Of a stretch of 64,000 bases of DNA, positions 1-9,956 are shown piece by piece (positions within the stretch are counted from its first letter, which is position 1; each line of letters begins with the position of its first letter). The stretch is from Candidatus Tokpelaia sp. Lineage in GTDB: Bacteria > Pseudomonadota > Alphaproteobacteria > Rhizobiales > Rhizobiaceae. The notes under the pieces were generated by a model. It was not told the DNA's origin, made no database searches, and worked only from the letters and a program-made list of their open reading frames with translations. The DNA lies in NCBI RefSeq assembly GCF_008636115.1, contig NZ_QLZD01000020.1, positions 33,079 to 97,078 of the forward strand, given 5' to 3'. Position numbers and translations under genes: made by a program.

Positions 1-276
1 GCGCGCTGTGCTGCGCCGATAACAATTCTTTATTCTCTGCCGGAAGTCAGGCAAAGGTGCTTTTCCTGGCTTCTCCGCCGATATGTGCCGGCGATTCCAG
101 CGCCGGCCAGTTTGCCGGCCTTTCAAGATTATACAAAGAATGTTGCAGCGCTTTTATAAACAGGCGGTGAAGAGACTTTGTCCGCTTTGGCGCCGGCCGC
201 AGCGGCCGGTGCCTTTGGCGAGGCAGCGCTCTCCGGCTTTTTAGCGGTCTGGCCGCCGGCCGGCTTCCCGGCGGAT
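1..276. other. window edge, no gene called
   Basis: No start-to-stop gene with a ribosome site was found here. On the minus strand, directly after the stop of the HAD phosphatase, a different frame stays open for about 50 codons to a TAA near 133. It encodes an Ala/Pro/Lys-rich tail ending in the residues SAATFFV, which looks like protein sequence rather than chance. It may be the original C-terminus of the phosphatase, separated from it by a one-base shift in a run of four G. Confidence 0.4.
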
Positions 277-1098
277 TTATTGCTCCCCGGCTGCAATTTT
301 ATCGATCAAGCTTTGAATATGCTTGTCCAGAAGGCTGCCGCGCGTATAATCGGCCGGGGCGGAATATTGCGCTCTGCCTTGTTTTAGCAGGCGTTCGCTG
401 GCGATTTTGGCTTTATAATCTTCCTCATTATAAACGGTTATAGCATGGCCGCCCAGATGCGCGATCATTTTCATGGCGGGAATGTCGGTTTCGCCGTCAC
501 CTAAATACATAATATTGCCGGTTGGGACAGGGCGCTCTGCCTCATCAACAAAACGGTTGACCGCGTGATTATCCCAACTGTTTTCCACCCCTTTATTGAT
601 GCGGAAAATATATTGGGTTTTAGTCGTATAATTCACCGCCAAAGCCGGCCATATGGCGACATCGTCCTGATTATACATATAGCCGGAGGCATAAACATAA
701 GCAAAATATTTAAAAATGGCCGTGCCTTCAATCATTTCCCGCAGGCCGGAAGAAATAATATAATGTTTCAGGGCAATATTGCGGGAAAGGGCATAGGCGT
801 TAATGCGGTCAAACCAGCCTTCTACCCCGGGGAAGAAGGCAATAGACTTGCCGCATTCGGCAAATTGCTGCCGGTGCAGTGAAATATCACGATAAGCAGC
901 CTCTTTCAGCATCAGGTGCATATAAGCGAGGATTTCGTCCATATCGTGCTTTTTCGCCATGGCTTTAACCCGCGGCCAAAAATCTTCCTGCGGCATTTTG
1001 AGGCCAAGGCTGGGGAAAAAGCTGTAATCCTGCATATTGCCGGGGATAAGCGTGCCGTCAAAATCATAGGCAATGGCGGCGTTAAGCGGTGCAGTCAT
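277..1098 (-). CDS. HAD-superfamily phosphatase
   Basis: Probable cytosolic phosphohydrolase of the haloacid dehalogenase superfamily; the substrate is unknown. Motif I (DFDGTL) with the nucleophilic Asp lies near residue 12 of the chosen protein, and the motif IV acid pair is seen in GDGETDIPAMK near the C-terminus. The start at 1098 was preferred over an ATG 27 bases upstream because GGGAGG lies about nine bases before it and the HAD motif then begins close to the N-terminus, as usual. The protein has 273 residues. The frame after its stop looks coding (see 1-276), so the C-terminus may be truncated by a one-base change. The family call is firm; the function is open. Confidence 0.85.
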   Translation of the reverse strand: MTAPLNAAIAYDFDGTLIPGNMQDYSFFPSLGLKMPQEDFWPRVKAMAKKHDMDEILAYMHLMLKEAAYRDISLHRQQFAECGKSIAFFPGVEGWFDRINAYALSRNIALKHYIISSGLREMIEGTAIFKYFAYVYASGYMYNQDDVAIWPALAVNYTTKTQYIFRINKGVENSWDNHAVNRFVDEAERPVPTGNIMYLGDGETDIPAMKMIAHLGGHAITVYNEEDYKAKIASERLLKQGRAQYSAPADYTRGSLLDKHIQSLIDKIAAGEQ

Positions 1099-1213
1099 GA
1101 TTATACACCTCCCCCAAGCCGGCAAAACAAAAAGCGGAAACCCACAAACGCGACAGACAAGCCGAAAACAGCCTGCCTGCCGTTATAGCCGGAAGCCCCT
1201 GTTATTTTCCGGT

Positions 1214-1960
1214 CTAAAATTCCTGCGCAGTCGGGCGCAGGGCAATTTCGTTAATATCGACATTGGCCGGCTGCTCAATGGCATAAGCAATGGCCCGCGC
1301 CACAGATTCCGCCGGAATAGCAGCCTGATAAAAATTCAGCACAAAATCACGGCTGGCTTTATCTTCGCTGCCATATTTCAGCTCGCTGTCTACTGCGCCC
1401 GGCTCAACTGTGGTCACGCGAATATGGGCGCCGACTTCCTGTCGCAAACCGTCTGAAATGGCGCGGACAGCATATTTTGTCCCCGAATAAACCGTGCCGC
1501 CCGGGGCAAAAACCTTAATGCCGGCAACAGAAGAAATATTGACAAAATGACCGCTTTTCTGTTTTTCAAAAATCGGCAAAGCCGCGGCAATGCCGTAAAG
1601 CACACCTTTAATATTTATATCCACCATACGATCCCACTCATTCAGGCGGGTCTGGCTCATTGGCGCAATCGCCATTAAACCGGCATTATTGATCAGCACA
1701 TCAAGCCGGCCATAATGTTTCACTGCCGCGGCAATAGCCGCTTTTACCGCTTCGGCCCGGGTGACGTCCAGCTCCAGCGCCAGCGCCTGCCCGCCTGCGG
1801 CTTTAATATCTGTGACAATTTTATCCAGTCTGTCCTTGCGGCGGGCGGCAATAACCAGTTTTGCCCCGCGCGCCGCCAAATAACGCGCTGTCGCCTCACC
1901 CAAACCGCTTGAGCCGCCGGTGATGAAAACAATTTTGCCTGCAATAGCATTTTTATCCAT
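1214..1960 (-). CDS. short-chain dehydrogenase/reductase (SDR)
   Basis: Classical SDR oxidoreductase of 248 residues acting on an unknown alcohol or carbonyl substrate with NAD(P)H. The Rossmann motif is TGGSSGLG at residues 14-21, the structural NNAG motif follows near residue 90, and the catalytic YxxxK appears as YSGTK near residue 155-160. An Arg-Arg-Lys stretch after strand 2 (AARRKDR) favours NADP(H). The start is supported by GAGGT seven bases upstream. Similar proteins are annotated as YdfG-like or sepiapterin-reductase-like enzymes; the sequence alone does not choose between them. Confidence 0.88.
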   Translation of the reverse strand: MDKNAIAGKIVFITGGSSGLGEATARYLAARGAKLVIAARRKDRLDKIVTDIKAAGGQALALELDVTRAEAVKAAIAAAVKHYGRLDVLINNAGLMAIAPMSQTRLNEWDRMVDINIKGVLYGIAAALPIFEKQKSGHFVNISSVAGIKVFAPGGTVYSGTKYAVRAISDGLRQEVGAHIRVTTVEPGAVDSELKYGSEDKASRDFVLNFYQAAIPAESVARAIAYAIEQPANVDINEIALRPTAQEF

Positions 1961-2090
1961 GATTTACCTCAATAAATTGCCGCCGGCCTGCACCTTCAGC
2001 AAGGCAGCGGTTTAAGCATTACCAAAACTTAAAGGCAGAAAGTGAAATTTTAAAGGCGGCAATACATTTCTTTGCAGAAACAGCAAACTG

Positions 2091-2552
2091 TTAATATTTG
2101 CCGGTAGAGCCGAAACCGGAGCCGCCGCGTTCCGTGTCGTCCAGTTCTGCCGCAAGCCGGAATTGTGCCGTTAACACCGGGGCAATCAGCGCCTGGGCAA
2201 TGCGCATGCCGCGGCTTATGGTAAAATTTTCCTGCCCCAGATTAACAAGCAGCACCTGCACCTCACCGCGATAATCGCTATCTATTGTCCCCGGCGCATT
2301 TAAAACAGTAATGCCATGCCTGAAACTGAGGCCGGAACGCGGGCGAATTTGCATTTCATAGCCTTTCGGCAGGGCAAAACACAGGCCGGTAGGGATAAGC
2401 CGGCGCTGCATTGGCGCCAGCATTAGCGGCGCATTGGCCGCCACCGCCGCCGGCAAATCAAACCCTGCCGCGCCGGTGGTTTTATAAACGGGCAGATCCA
2501 GCCCTTCAGCGTGCGGCAGTTTAATGAGCGGCAGAACAAGATCACGCGGCAT
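2091..2552 (-). CDS. dut: dUTP diphosphatase
   Basis: Hydrolyses dUTP to dUMP and pyrophosphate, keeping uracil out of DNA and feeding dTMP synthesis. The 153-residue protein shows the trimeric dUTPase motifs: [10 protein letters not shown] near the N-terminus, PRSGLS, the uridine pocket [14 protein letters not shown], and the C-terminal lid motif [14 protein letters not shown] lies about six bases before the ATG. The gene starts only 16 bases after the stop of the KwaB-like gene on the same strand, so the defence pair and dut are probably read on one transcript. Confidence 0.95.
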   Translation of the reverse strand: MPRDLVLPLIKLPHAEGLDLPVYKTTGAAGFDLPAAVAANAPLMLAPMQRRLIPTGLCFALPKGYEMQIRPRSGLSFRHGITVLNAPGTIDSDYRGEVQVLLVNLGQENFTISRGMRIAQALIAPVLTAQFRLAAELDDTERGGSGFGSTGKY

Positions 2553-2568
2553 AATTTATCCTATAGAT

Positions 2569-3441
2569 TCAAATTTTTCTTTTTGAGTTCGTGAGATAGC
2601 GATCTTGTGTTATAGGAGCCTTATAAATATCGCCATTGAGGAAAGAAAGTAATTGTTTAATTTCTTTTTTTTCATGTGGCATAATAATTTTGTCATTCCG
2701 AATTTGTATATCAAAATCTATTTCTTTTGCTGCTGTCTCTATAGTAATTATATCGATATTTAAAATATTGCCTCGCGATATGAAACTTATCATCTTCCTG
2801 ATAGGTTCATCAGCCTGCTTCAAAAAATCGTCTGCGGAAGCACAAGAAAAAATAGGATTCATCGCAAAATTCCTGGTTTCTTCTTCTGTTGCTTCTTTAA
2901 AAAGATGTCCTATATTGATGATCGCACGCAATATATGGAAGCTTTTAAATTTTATTTCATTGTTATCAACGACTGCACTTAGCTTATCATCTAAAGAGAA
3001 TGCAAGGTCTGTAAGTCTATTGAACGCGTTGTTGTTCAAGAAAAGAGTCCATTTATGCTCCAATATTTGTTTTTTAGTAAAATTTTGAACAGAAATTTGT
3101 ATATTACCCTGAGCCGGTTGCCCGATAAATAAAGCTTTTATCCCCAGATCTGCGAATCTTCTGGTGTCGATGTCATCGCATCTAACAGGATTGCTTACAG
3201 CTTCCTGTAATTGATTTATTTCAGGGCATTGTGTTATTTCTATTGTGAGAATCTGGCTGCCATCGGGCTTATACATTCCGTTATAGGGAATCTCTTGGTC
3301 AATATTTCCTAAAAAAGCATTTTTTTGTTCATCGAAAAGCTCAATAACAGAGGACAGAGTGCTTTCATCTAAAGGAACGCGGTAAATCACTAACGGAGCT
3401 TCTTTATGTTCACGGCATAAAGCGAATAAATTCCGTGTCAT
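2569..3441 (-). CDS. kwaB: KwaB-like (DUF4868) anti-phage protein
   Basis: Probable KwaB subunit of the Kiwa defence system. The 290-residue protein has the pattern of DUF4868: an N-terminal region with EIPYNGMYKPDG, a central segment that sets up FNRLTDLAFSLDDKL, and the characteristic C-terminus with LLSFLNGDIYKAPIT followed by RYLTNSKRK. Work on Kiwa shows a membrane partner (KwaA) that senses phage attack and a cytosolic DNA-binding partner (KwaB). A very strong ribosome site (GAGGAGGTGAG) precedes the ATG, and the gene starts nine bases after the kwaA stop. The A+T-rich composition contrasts with dut downstream and the antiporter upstream, which suggests acquisition. The identification is from pattern memory, without a profile search. 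Confidence 0.72.
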   Translation of the reverse strand: MTRNLFALCREHKEAPLVIYRVPLDESTLSSVIELFDEQKNAFLGNIDQEIPYNGMYKPDGSQILTIEITQCPEINQLQEAVSNPVRCDDIDTRRFADLGIKALFIGQPAQGNIQISVQNFTKKQILEHKWTLFLNNNAFNRLTDLAFSLDDKLSAVVDNNEIKFKSFHILRAIINIGHLFKEATEEETRNFAMNPIFSCASADDFLKQADEPIRKMISFISRGNILNIDIITIETAAKEIDFDIQIRNDKIIMPHEKKEIKQLLSFLNGDIYKAPITQDRYLTNSKRKI

Positions 3442-3450
3442 CTCACCTCC

Positions 3451-3957
3451 TCAATCAACCCGCAGGAGAACATACTCTGTCAGTCGCACTATTTCAATAG
3501 GTTTTTGTGTATCTCTGATTGGTTTCTTTGTCATTATAAGATAGGAAATATTATTGCTTTCCTCGATACTATAAAAGCGCCAACCGAATACTCTCAGAAC
3601 GGGATTAAAACTGCAATCGGCGCTTGCTGTTTTTACAATTACGAAGACAAATGCTATAATGCATAATGCCCGTAGCTTTGAATAATTATCCAAAACAAGC
3701 AAAGGTGATAAATAAAACATTAAATAATCTATATTGCTATTATTATCCATTTTTGCAGATTTAAATTTGATAGATATTTTTTCACCGTATTTTTGTGTTA
3801 TTTTTATAATGTTATACGTAATTATTATAATGGATAAGCTCAGTATAAACAAAATTACAGAATATAGTTTTTCTTTAGGCCATAAAACAAAAGCCGCAAT
3901 TAAAAAAGCGGGAGTCATTGACGTAAAAGTAAGCAAAAAACGTGCGAAAATGCTCAT
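3451..3957 (-). CDS. kwaA: KwaA-like membrane protein
   Basis: Probable KwaA membrane subunit of the Kiwa defence system. With the start at 3957 the protein has 168 residues and about four hydrophobic segments: near residues 3-26, 32-52, 80-96 and 100-120. A charged cytosolic tail rich in beta-type residues follows. An ATG 30 bases upstream is also possible; neither start has a clear ribosome site, and the inner one was chosen because the first membrane segment follows at once. The length, the membrane-then-KwaB gene order and the tight spacing match Kiwa operons. The sequence of KwaA is poorly conserved, so the call rests mainly on the partner. Confidence 0.62.
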   Translation of the reverse strand: MSIFARFLLTFTSMTPAFLIAAFVLWPKEKLYSVILFILSLSIIIITYNIIKITQKYGEKISIKFKSAKMDNNSNIDYLMFYLSPLLVLDNYSKLRALCIIAFVFVIVKTASADCSFNPVLRVFGWRFYSIEESNNISYLIMTKKPIRDTQKPIEIVRLTEYVLLRVD

Positions 3958-4220
3958 AGCGCTGCGGGCTCTTATAACTGGACACATTTTGCGCCCGGCC
4001 TGTTAGGATACCAGCGGTGAAAACCAAGGTGCCGCAAGCGTCCGGACGTTCATTCCTGCTCCAGGTCTCTCGCCGTGAACCGGTGTCATTTTCTTTTGCG
4101 GAAATGGCAAATGCCAGAATTTTCTTTTCCGGAAGGGAAGAAAAAGAACGGAGCGGACGCCTGAAAAATTATGCCATTGTAAAATATCCCCGGATAGTTT
4201 CAATCACATAATGCTCGGTT
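3958..4220. other. spacer between kwaA and antiporter
   Basis: This 263-base stretch lies between the antiporter stop and kwaA and must hold the kwaA promoter if the pair is not read through from upstream. No convincing gene, repeat or terminator was seen. Confidence 0.4.
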
Positions 4221-5882
4221 TCAGGAGGTGGAAAGCTGGGCTTCCATCAGATCAACCGCGTGCAGAAATTTATCGGCGCTTTCTTCCGGCAGCAGGCGGC
4301 GGCGTTTATAATCATAATAAATATGGCGTTCTGCTTCCAGCGCCCGCAAACGCAGCAATCTCTCCACTTTGCTGTCCTGCTCATGCCGCTGGGCCTTTTC
4401 TTCGCTGTCATTATCGGCAGAGAGAGAGGTCAGCCGGTCGCGGTAAATTTGCATAATATGCGCGCCGGCATTCGTATAAATATCGGCATCACTTTGACCC
4501 TGGCATAAATTATGGGTTTCCTTTTCCACCGCCTGAATCGCGGCTTCATAAGCGGCGGCCTGGGCGGTTTCTTCTTCCTTGCGGGAAGAGGCTTCCTGCG
4601 GCAGTTTCAAATCGCATAATAAAAAGGGCAGGGCAATACTGGCGGCAATCAGCGACAGCACGATCACACCCGCTGCCAGAAATATGGCCAGGTCACGCAC
4701 AGGGAAGGGCTGGCCATTGGCCAGAAATAGCGGCAAAGTCAGCACCCCGGCCAGGGTTACCGTGCCGCGCACCCCGGCAAAAGAAGTGGCGGCCACCAGC
4801 TTCCAGCCCGGATTAAAGGTTTGTATCCCCCGTCTTGTGGCATTAAACATGGTAAAACGCAGCGATACCCATACCCAGATAAAGCGCAGCAAAATTAAAA
4901 CCGCATAAATAATTGCCACATAAACCAGCAGCCAGAGCGGGTTTTGGTGACCGGTATCGCGCACAATATTGGCTGCGCCGCTGATAATTTCCGGTAATTG
5001 CTCCCCCAGCAGCACAAAAATAATGCCATTGGCAACAAATTGCAATGTGTTCCACACGGCTAGGCGGCGCATGCGGGTGGTGGCGGCATTTTGGGCATAA
5101 TCTTCCATAAAGCTCATCATAATGCCGGCCGCTACTGACGCCAGAATGCCGGAAGCCTCAACATGCTCGGCCAGTAAATAGGCGATAAAGGGGATAAGAA
5201 GGCTGATAATAATTTGCGAACCGGCTTCCAGTTGAAAGCGGGCAAATAACCAACTGGCCGCGCGAGCAATGATAAAAGTTGTCGCTGCGCCAATAATCAG
5301 CCCGGCCAGGGCTGTCCATAAAAATGTGCCGAAAGCGGCAATCAGCGAAAAACTGCCGGTCATGGCGGCGGCCACGGCAAAACGCATGGAAACCAGGCCG
5401 GAAGCATCATTGAGCAGCGATTCCCCTTCCAGAATATGCAACAGCCTTTTCGGCACGCTAATCTTGGCCGTAATGGCGGAAACCGCTACCGGATCAGTCG
5501 GCGACATAATGGCCGCCAGGGCAAAAGCCACGGCCAGCGGCATAGCCGGAATCAGCCAATGCATAAAATAACCGCCGAAAATCACCGTGAACACCACCAG
5601 AAACAGTGCCATTTCCAATATTGTCCAGCGGTCGCGAATCAGCCCTTCTTTGGGAATGCTCCAACCATCGGCAAACAGCAGCGGCGGCAAAAACAGCAGC
5701 ATAAACAGTTCCGGCTGCAACGCTACGCCCAGCCCGCCAAAAGCAGCCAAGGCTGCGCCGACAGCGATTTGAATAAGCGGGGTCGGTATGGCAATTTGCA
5801 AAAACCGGGTAACAAACAGCGTAATGATATGGCCGACAACTACAGCCATCAGCAAAATCAGGACAATCATTACTGCTTCCAT
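4221..5882 (-). CDS. CPA1-family Na+/H+ antiporter
   Basis: Inner-membrane cation/proton antiporter of the NhaP/CPA1 type, expected to expel Na+ in exchange for H+. The first 425 residues form about 12 hydrophobic segments. The ion-binding motif is seen in SPTDPVAVSAI near residue 145, where the Asp is the key transport residue. The last 130 residues are a charged cytosolic tail (about 430-553), typical of the longer bacterial CPA1 proteins of the a_cpa1 type. AGAGG lies seven bases before the ATG. No neighbour in the window suggests a specific ion. Confidence 0.9.
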   Translation of the reverse strand: MEAVMIVLILLMAVVVGHIITLFVTRFLQIAIPTPLIQIAVGAALAAFGGLGVALQPELFMLLFLPPLLFADGWSIPKEGLIRDRWTILEMALFLVVFTVIFGGYFMHWLIPAMPLAVAFALAAIMSPTDPVAVSAITAKISVPKRLLHILEGESLLNDASGLVSMRFAVAAAMTGSFSLIAAFGTFLWTALAGLIIGAATTFIIARAASWLFARFQLEAGSQIIISLLIPFIAYLLAEHVEASGILASVAAGIMMSFMEDYAQNAATTRMRRLAVWNTLQFVANGIIFVLLGEQLPEIISGAANIVRDTGHQNPLWLLVYVAIIYAVLILLRFIWVWVSLRFTMFNATRRGIQTFNPGWKLVAATSFAGVRGTVTLAGVLTLPLFLANGQPFPVRDLAIFLAAGVIVLSLIAASIALPFLLCDLKLPQEASSRKEEETAQAAAYEAAIQAVEKETHNLCQGQSDADIYTNAGAHIMQIYRDRLTSLSADNDSEEKAQRHEQDSKVERLLRLRALEAERHIYYDYKRRRLLPEESADKFLHAVDLMEAQLSTS

Positions 5883-6114
5883 AAAAACCTCTGCACACAG
5901 CTATAGAAACCTGCCGGAAAGGCCGGCCTTTGATAATAGACAGGAACTTATTTTATAAGGGTAAAAATCCGGATTACAAGACTGATATTGCAGATATTGC
6001 GCCCGGTTGCGCCGCTTTTTTGCCTTGAAGCAGGCCGCCGGCACGCTGCCATTGTAAGCTCAGCTTGAGGTGAAGCAAACGCTGCTTTGCAGGCAAACAG
6101 TGCGATAAGCACTC

Positions 6115-6199
6115 TGGTACGGGTGGTCGGACTCGAACCGACACTCTTTGCAGAAATGGATTTTGAGTCCATCGCGTCTACCAGTTCCGCCACACCCGC
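6115..6199 (-). tRNA. tRNA-Leu(CAA)
   Basis: The minus strand folds as an 85-base tRNA. The seven-base acceptor stem GCGGGTG pairs with CACCCGT (one G-U pair), and the anticodon stem-loop TGGA-CTCAAAA-TCCA gives anticodon CAA (codon UUG). A variable arm of class II type, a T arm with GGTTCGAGTCC, discriminator A and an encoded CCA end follow. The long variable arm and the discriminator A fit leucine. Confidence 0.95.
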
Positions 6200-6337
6200 C
6201 CGAACCGCAGCCCCCGCGCCCGGAAACAGTCCAAAGCCCCCAGGCACCATATATCCCAAGCGCAACTATAGCAGAATTGCCTTTGCGTCAACTCTTTCCT
6301 TGCTGCCTGACAGCAAAAATAAGGCCTCTCAGCCGGT

Positions 6338-6369
6338 TTTCCCCTATTTTTCTACGTATAGGGAAAATT
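6338..6369. promoter_or_regulatory. inverted repeat upstream of YqaA-like gene
   Basis: An imperfect inverted repeat (TTTTCCCCTAT and ATAGGGAAAA around a ten-base centre) lies in the 280-base spacer between the tRNA-Leu and the membrane protein gene. It could be an operator or a transcript hairpin. There is no U-run, so a terminator is unlikely. Confidence 0.3.
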
Positions 6370-6479
6370 TACATAATTTCGGCGTAATTTCAGGCTTGTC
6401 TTTCTTTTCGGCCTTGGAATGAGGTTCGGCTCATATTCTGTCGTCTTCAGATATTTGCCTGCAAAACCGGTTTAGCTTT

Positions 6480-7175
6480 ATGGAATCACCACAGACTGCC
6501 TCAGGCAAAGGCCAAAAATCGCCGGCCGATACGGCGCCTGCCGGCCGCGGCGATAATCACCGCCGGCCGGAGAAAAAGACCGCGCTGCAAAGGATGACAG
6601 TGTGGACAGTGTCGCTCGCCGGCCGCCCGGCGGCGGAATATTGGCTCTATTTTGTCACTTTTCTGGAAAGTTCGATTTTCCCCATTCCCAGTGATGCGCT
6701 TTATGTGCCTATGGTGATGATAAAACCGGAAAAAGCCTGGCGTTATGCTTTTTGGGTCAGTTTTTTTTCTATTGCCGGCGGTGTGGCCGGCTGGGCTATC
6801 GGCCATTTTGCTTATGATATATTGGCGGCGCCGCTTTTGCGCTTTTACGGCAAATTTGAGCAGTTTGAGGCTCTACGCGGTTCGGCCTCGGCCGATTTTG
6901 TGCTGTTTTTATTGATAAGTTCCGGCTTTTTTCACCTGCCGCCGATAAAAATTGTCACTATTTTATCCGGTGCGGCGGGGGTGCCTTTATGGCTGTTTAT
7001 TGTTTCTGCCATTATTGCCCGCGCCGGGCGCTATTATCTGCTGGCCTGGCTTATCCGGCGCTATGATACTGTGTTGATAGAGTTTTTACAAAAACATCTT
7101 AAGGCTATTTCTCTTGTGGGCGCGGCATTATGTATTCTTGTTTTTGTGCTTTATATGTGTATAGTCTACGGCTGA
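6480..7175 (+). CDS. YqaA/DedA-like membrane protein (VTT domain)
   Basis: Inner-membrane protein of the DedA/YqaA branch of the SNARE-associated (VTT) superfamily; family members act in lipid scrambling and envelope homeostasis. After a 38-residue polar N-terminus, the domain starts with two half-membrane helices around FLESSIFPIPSDAL, continues with GWAIGHFAYD and a second re-entrant element near SGFFHLPPIKI, and ends in a hydrophobic C-terminal helix. The protein has 231 residues. The annotated ATG has no evident ribosome site; an internal ATG at residue 39 would remove the polar extension but has a very close purine tract. A role beyond the family is not visible. Confidence 0.82.
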   Translation: MESPQTASGKGQKSPADTAPAGRGDNHRRPEKKTALQRMTVWTVSLAGRPAAEYWLYFVTFLESSIFPIPSDALYVPMVMIKPEKAWRYAFWVSFFSIAGGVAGWAIGHFAYDILAAPLLRFYGKFEQFEALRGSASADFVLFLLISSGFFHLPPIKIVTILSGAAGVPLWLFIVSAIIARAGRYYLLAWLIRRYDTVLIEFLQKHLKAISLVGAALCILVFVLYMCIVYG

Positions 7176-7241
7176 GGCCGGCTCGGCACATGCTTTTGCC
7201 GTGCCGGGGTGGCTGAATTGCTTCAGGAGAGGGAATTGCTT

Positions 7242-7781
7242 ATGCGCCTTTTGTCAGATATACGCCTGCTGCAAGGCAGTTTTGCCGCATTATTATGTGT
7301 GGTTCTGACCGGCACTGTAGCGCTGGCACTGGCGCTGCAATATATTGGCGGTTTTTTGCCGTGTGAATTATGCCTGCTGGAGCGTATACCCTATTATATC
7401 GGCGCCTCTCTGGCAGCTCTGGCTTTTGTTGCCGCGCTCTGCCGCTGCCCGCCCAAATGGGTGGCTTTTCTGTTTATTTTCATTGCCTTGCTCATGTTTT
7501 ATGACGCAGCCCTTTCGGTTTATCATGTCGGGGTAGAGCTGAAATACTGGCCGGGGCCGGACGGCTGTTCTTTGGCCGCTGCCCAGGCACAACAGGCCGG
7601 ATCATTGCTCGATAGCCTGAATGACAGCGCCCGTATTATCCCCTGTGAAGTGCCGGCGGGTTATATTTTTGGTATTTCCTTTGCCGGGTGGAACGCGCTT
7701 GCCACTTTCTTTTTTGCCCTTTGTGCGGTTTTTGCTGCTCGCTTCCCTCTCACCCGGGCGCGCCGGCAGCATTCTGCCTAG
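7242..7781 (+). CDS. dsbB: disulfide bond formation protein B
   Basis: Inner-membrane oxidoreductase that reoxidises periplasmic DsbA and passes electrons to quinone. The 179-residue protein has four membrane segments. The first redox pair is CELC at residues 41-44, in the first periplasmic loop after LQYIGGFLP. The second pair is in the loop with GCSLAA and IIPCEVP. The start at 7242 was chosen because AGGAGAGGG lies about nine bases before it; a GTG 33 bases upstream is in frame but lacks a site. Confidence 0.92.
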   Translation: MRLLSDIRLLQGSFAALLCVVLTGTVALALALQYIGGFLPCELCLLERIPYYIGASLAALAFVAALCRCPPKWVAFLFIFIALLMFYDAALSVYHVGVELKYWPGPDGCSLAAAQAQQAGSLLDSLNDSARIIPCEVPAGYIFGISFAGWNALATFFFALCAVFAARFPLTRARRQHSA

Positions 7782-7859
7782 CTGCAAAGAGTATCAGGGA
7801 GTTTTGAGATTTCTTATTATAATCTTGCGTGATATTTTTATATATCTGCTTTCAAATCA

Positions 7860-8111
7860 ATGCTGAAAACTATATTTTCAGTGAATATAGAGCAAGCAGC
7901 TATTATCAGGAATCATAAGCTGAGAAAACAACGAACTTACAAAAATAAAACTTCCGCTTCCGGTAACAGAAATTGTGCGAAGATTGGGAATATAGTGCGA
8001 ACGTCCGATGGCAGAGCCTATCTTAATGTCGGCAATAAATCTTTATGTTCTGACGGGCACGGATATGAGCATATAGGCACTATGACAATACGCGATGACG
8101 GGAGAACATAG
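7860..8111 (+). CDS. small hypothetical protein, possible beta-repeat
   Basis: An 83-residue reading frame of A+T-rich composition, not recognised. A basic N-terminal half is followed by two related segments, IGNIVRTSDGRAYLNVG and IGTMTIRDDGR, spaced like strands of a small beta-repeat protein. No clear ribosome site precedes the ATG; an internal GTG (NIEQ) or ATA context gives no better start. It lies between dsbB and a frameshifted gene in what looks like an accessory patch, so it may be a remnant. Confidence 0.4.
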   Translation: MLKTIFSVNIEQAAIIRNHKLRKQRTYKNKTSASGNRNCAKIGNIVRTSDGRAYLNVGNKSLCSDGHGYEHIGTMTIRDDGRT

Positions 8112-8143
8112 TGGCGGTAGGCTAATGATCTTAGCCGCTGAAT

Positions 8144-8762
8144 CTACCTGGTTATCGCCGCCGGGGATTTGTAATCGGCGTGCGGGGCTTTGGCTTGGTC
8201 GGCCTGTTTTTGTGAATGAAGGCTGCCGGCGGTATCGTAGTTTTTGTCGTAAACTTTTCTTTCTATAACGCGCAAGGCAAGCAGATTGCGCGTTTCAGTA
8301 TCGGTGAGTTTCGGGGCGATGCTGTCGATGAGTCGAGCATTTTCGGGACTGTAAGTTGCAGGCAGTATATGCTCAACAGCTTTCCTGTCTTCAGCGATTA
8401 TTTCCCATGCGCGTGTTGCTTTCAGGCAGTCTTTCCATTTTTCGCGTTTAATTTCATCTTTAAACAGCTCTTGCTCGACCGGTGAAATACAGTCTTTGAG
8501 GCCTGTCTTTTTATGGCTTATTTCATAAAAGCCGACAAGTTTGCCTCTGTCTTTTTGCAGCCTTCCCGCCAGATTACGGGCATTTTTTGTAACATAAACG
8601 GCTGCTAAATCTCCTTTTTGTGATTTTTTCAAGAAATTATCAATGGACAGGAAATTGACGCTGCCCCATTCTTGCCTGTCAAAATCATATGTGGCACAAG
8701 AAGAAAATATTTCTGTTTATGCCGACAATCTCCCGCAGTTTTTTCTCTTCAGCCTTAGCCAT
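8144..8762 (-). pseudogene. frameshifted accessory gene, unknown function
   Basis: A gene begins at 8762 with a strong ribosome site (AAGGAG, seven bases before ATG) and reads MAKAEEKKLREIVGINRN, then runs into a stop. The next frame picks up at about 8715 with FSSCATYDFDRQEWGSVNFL and stays open to 8144, giving about 205 residues after one correction. A TTG at 8632 could start the second part but has no ribosome site. The joined protein is mixed alpha/beta, with an AVYVTKNARNL core, a KATRAWEI motif and an LLALRVIERKVY motif near its end; it recalls RNA- or modified-base-binding EVE/ASCH-type folds, but this is a guess. Either a decayed gene or a base error in a short A/T run. Confidence 0.65.
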
Positions 8763-8867
8763 TGCATAACTCCTTCACTTCTTCATGGGCAGATTAAAGG
8801 CTATATTAGTGTGTTTTACGGTAAAATCCTTTTCTGGAATTGTAAATATAGCTATAAGGCCTGTTAA

Positions 8868-9956
<1,089 letters not shown>

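Noticed and set aside
8144..8632. An intact 162-residue protein starting at TTG 8632
   Set aside because: There is no ribosome site at this TTG, while protein-like sequence continues upstream and a strong start exists at 8762 in another frame.
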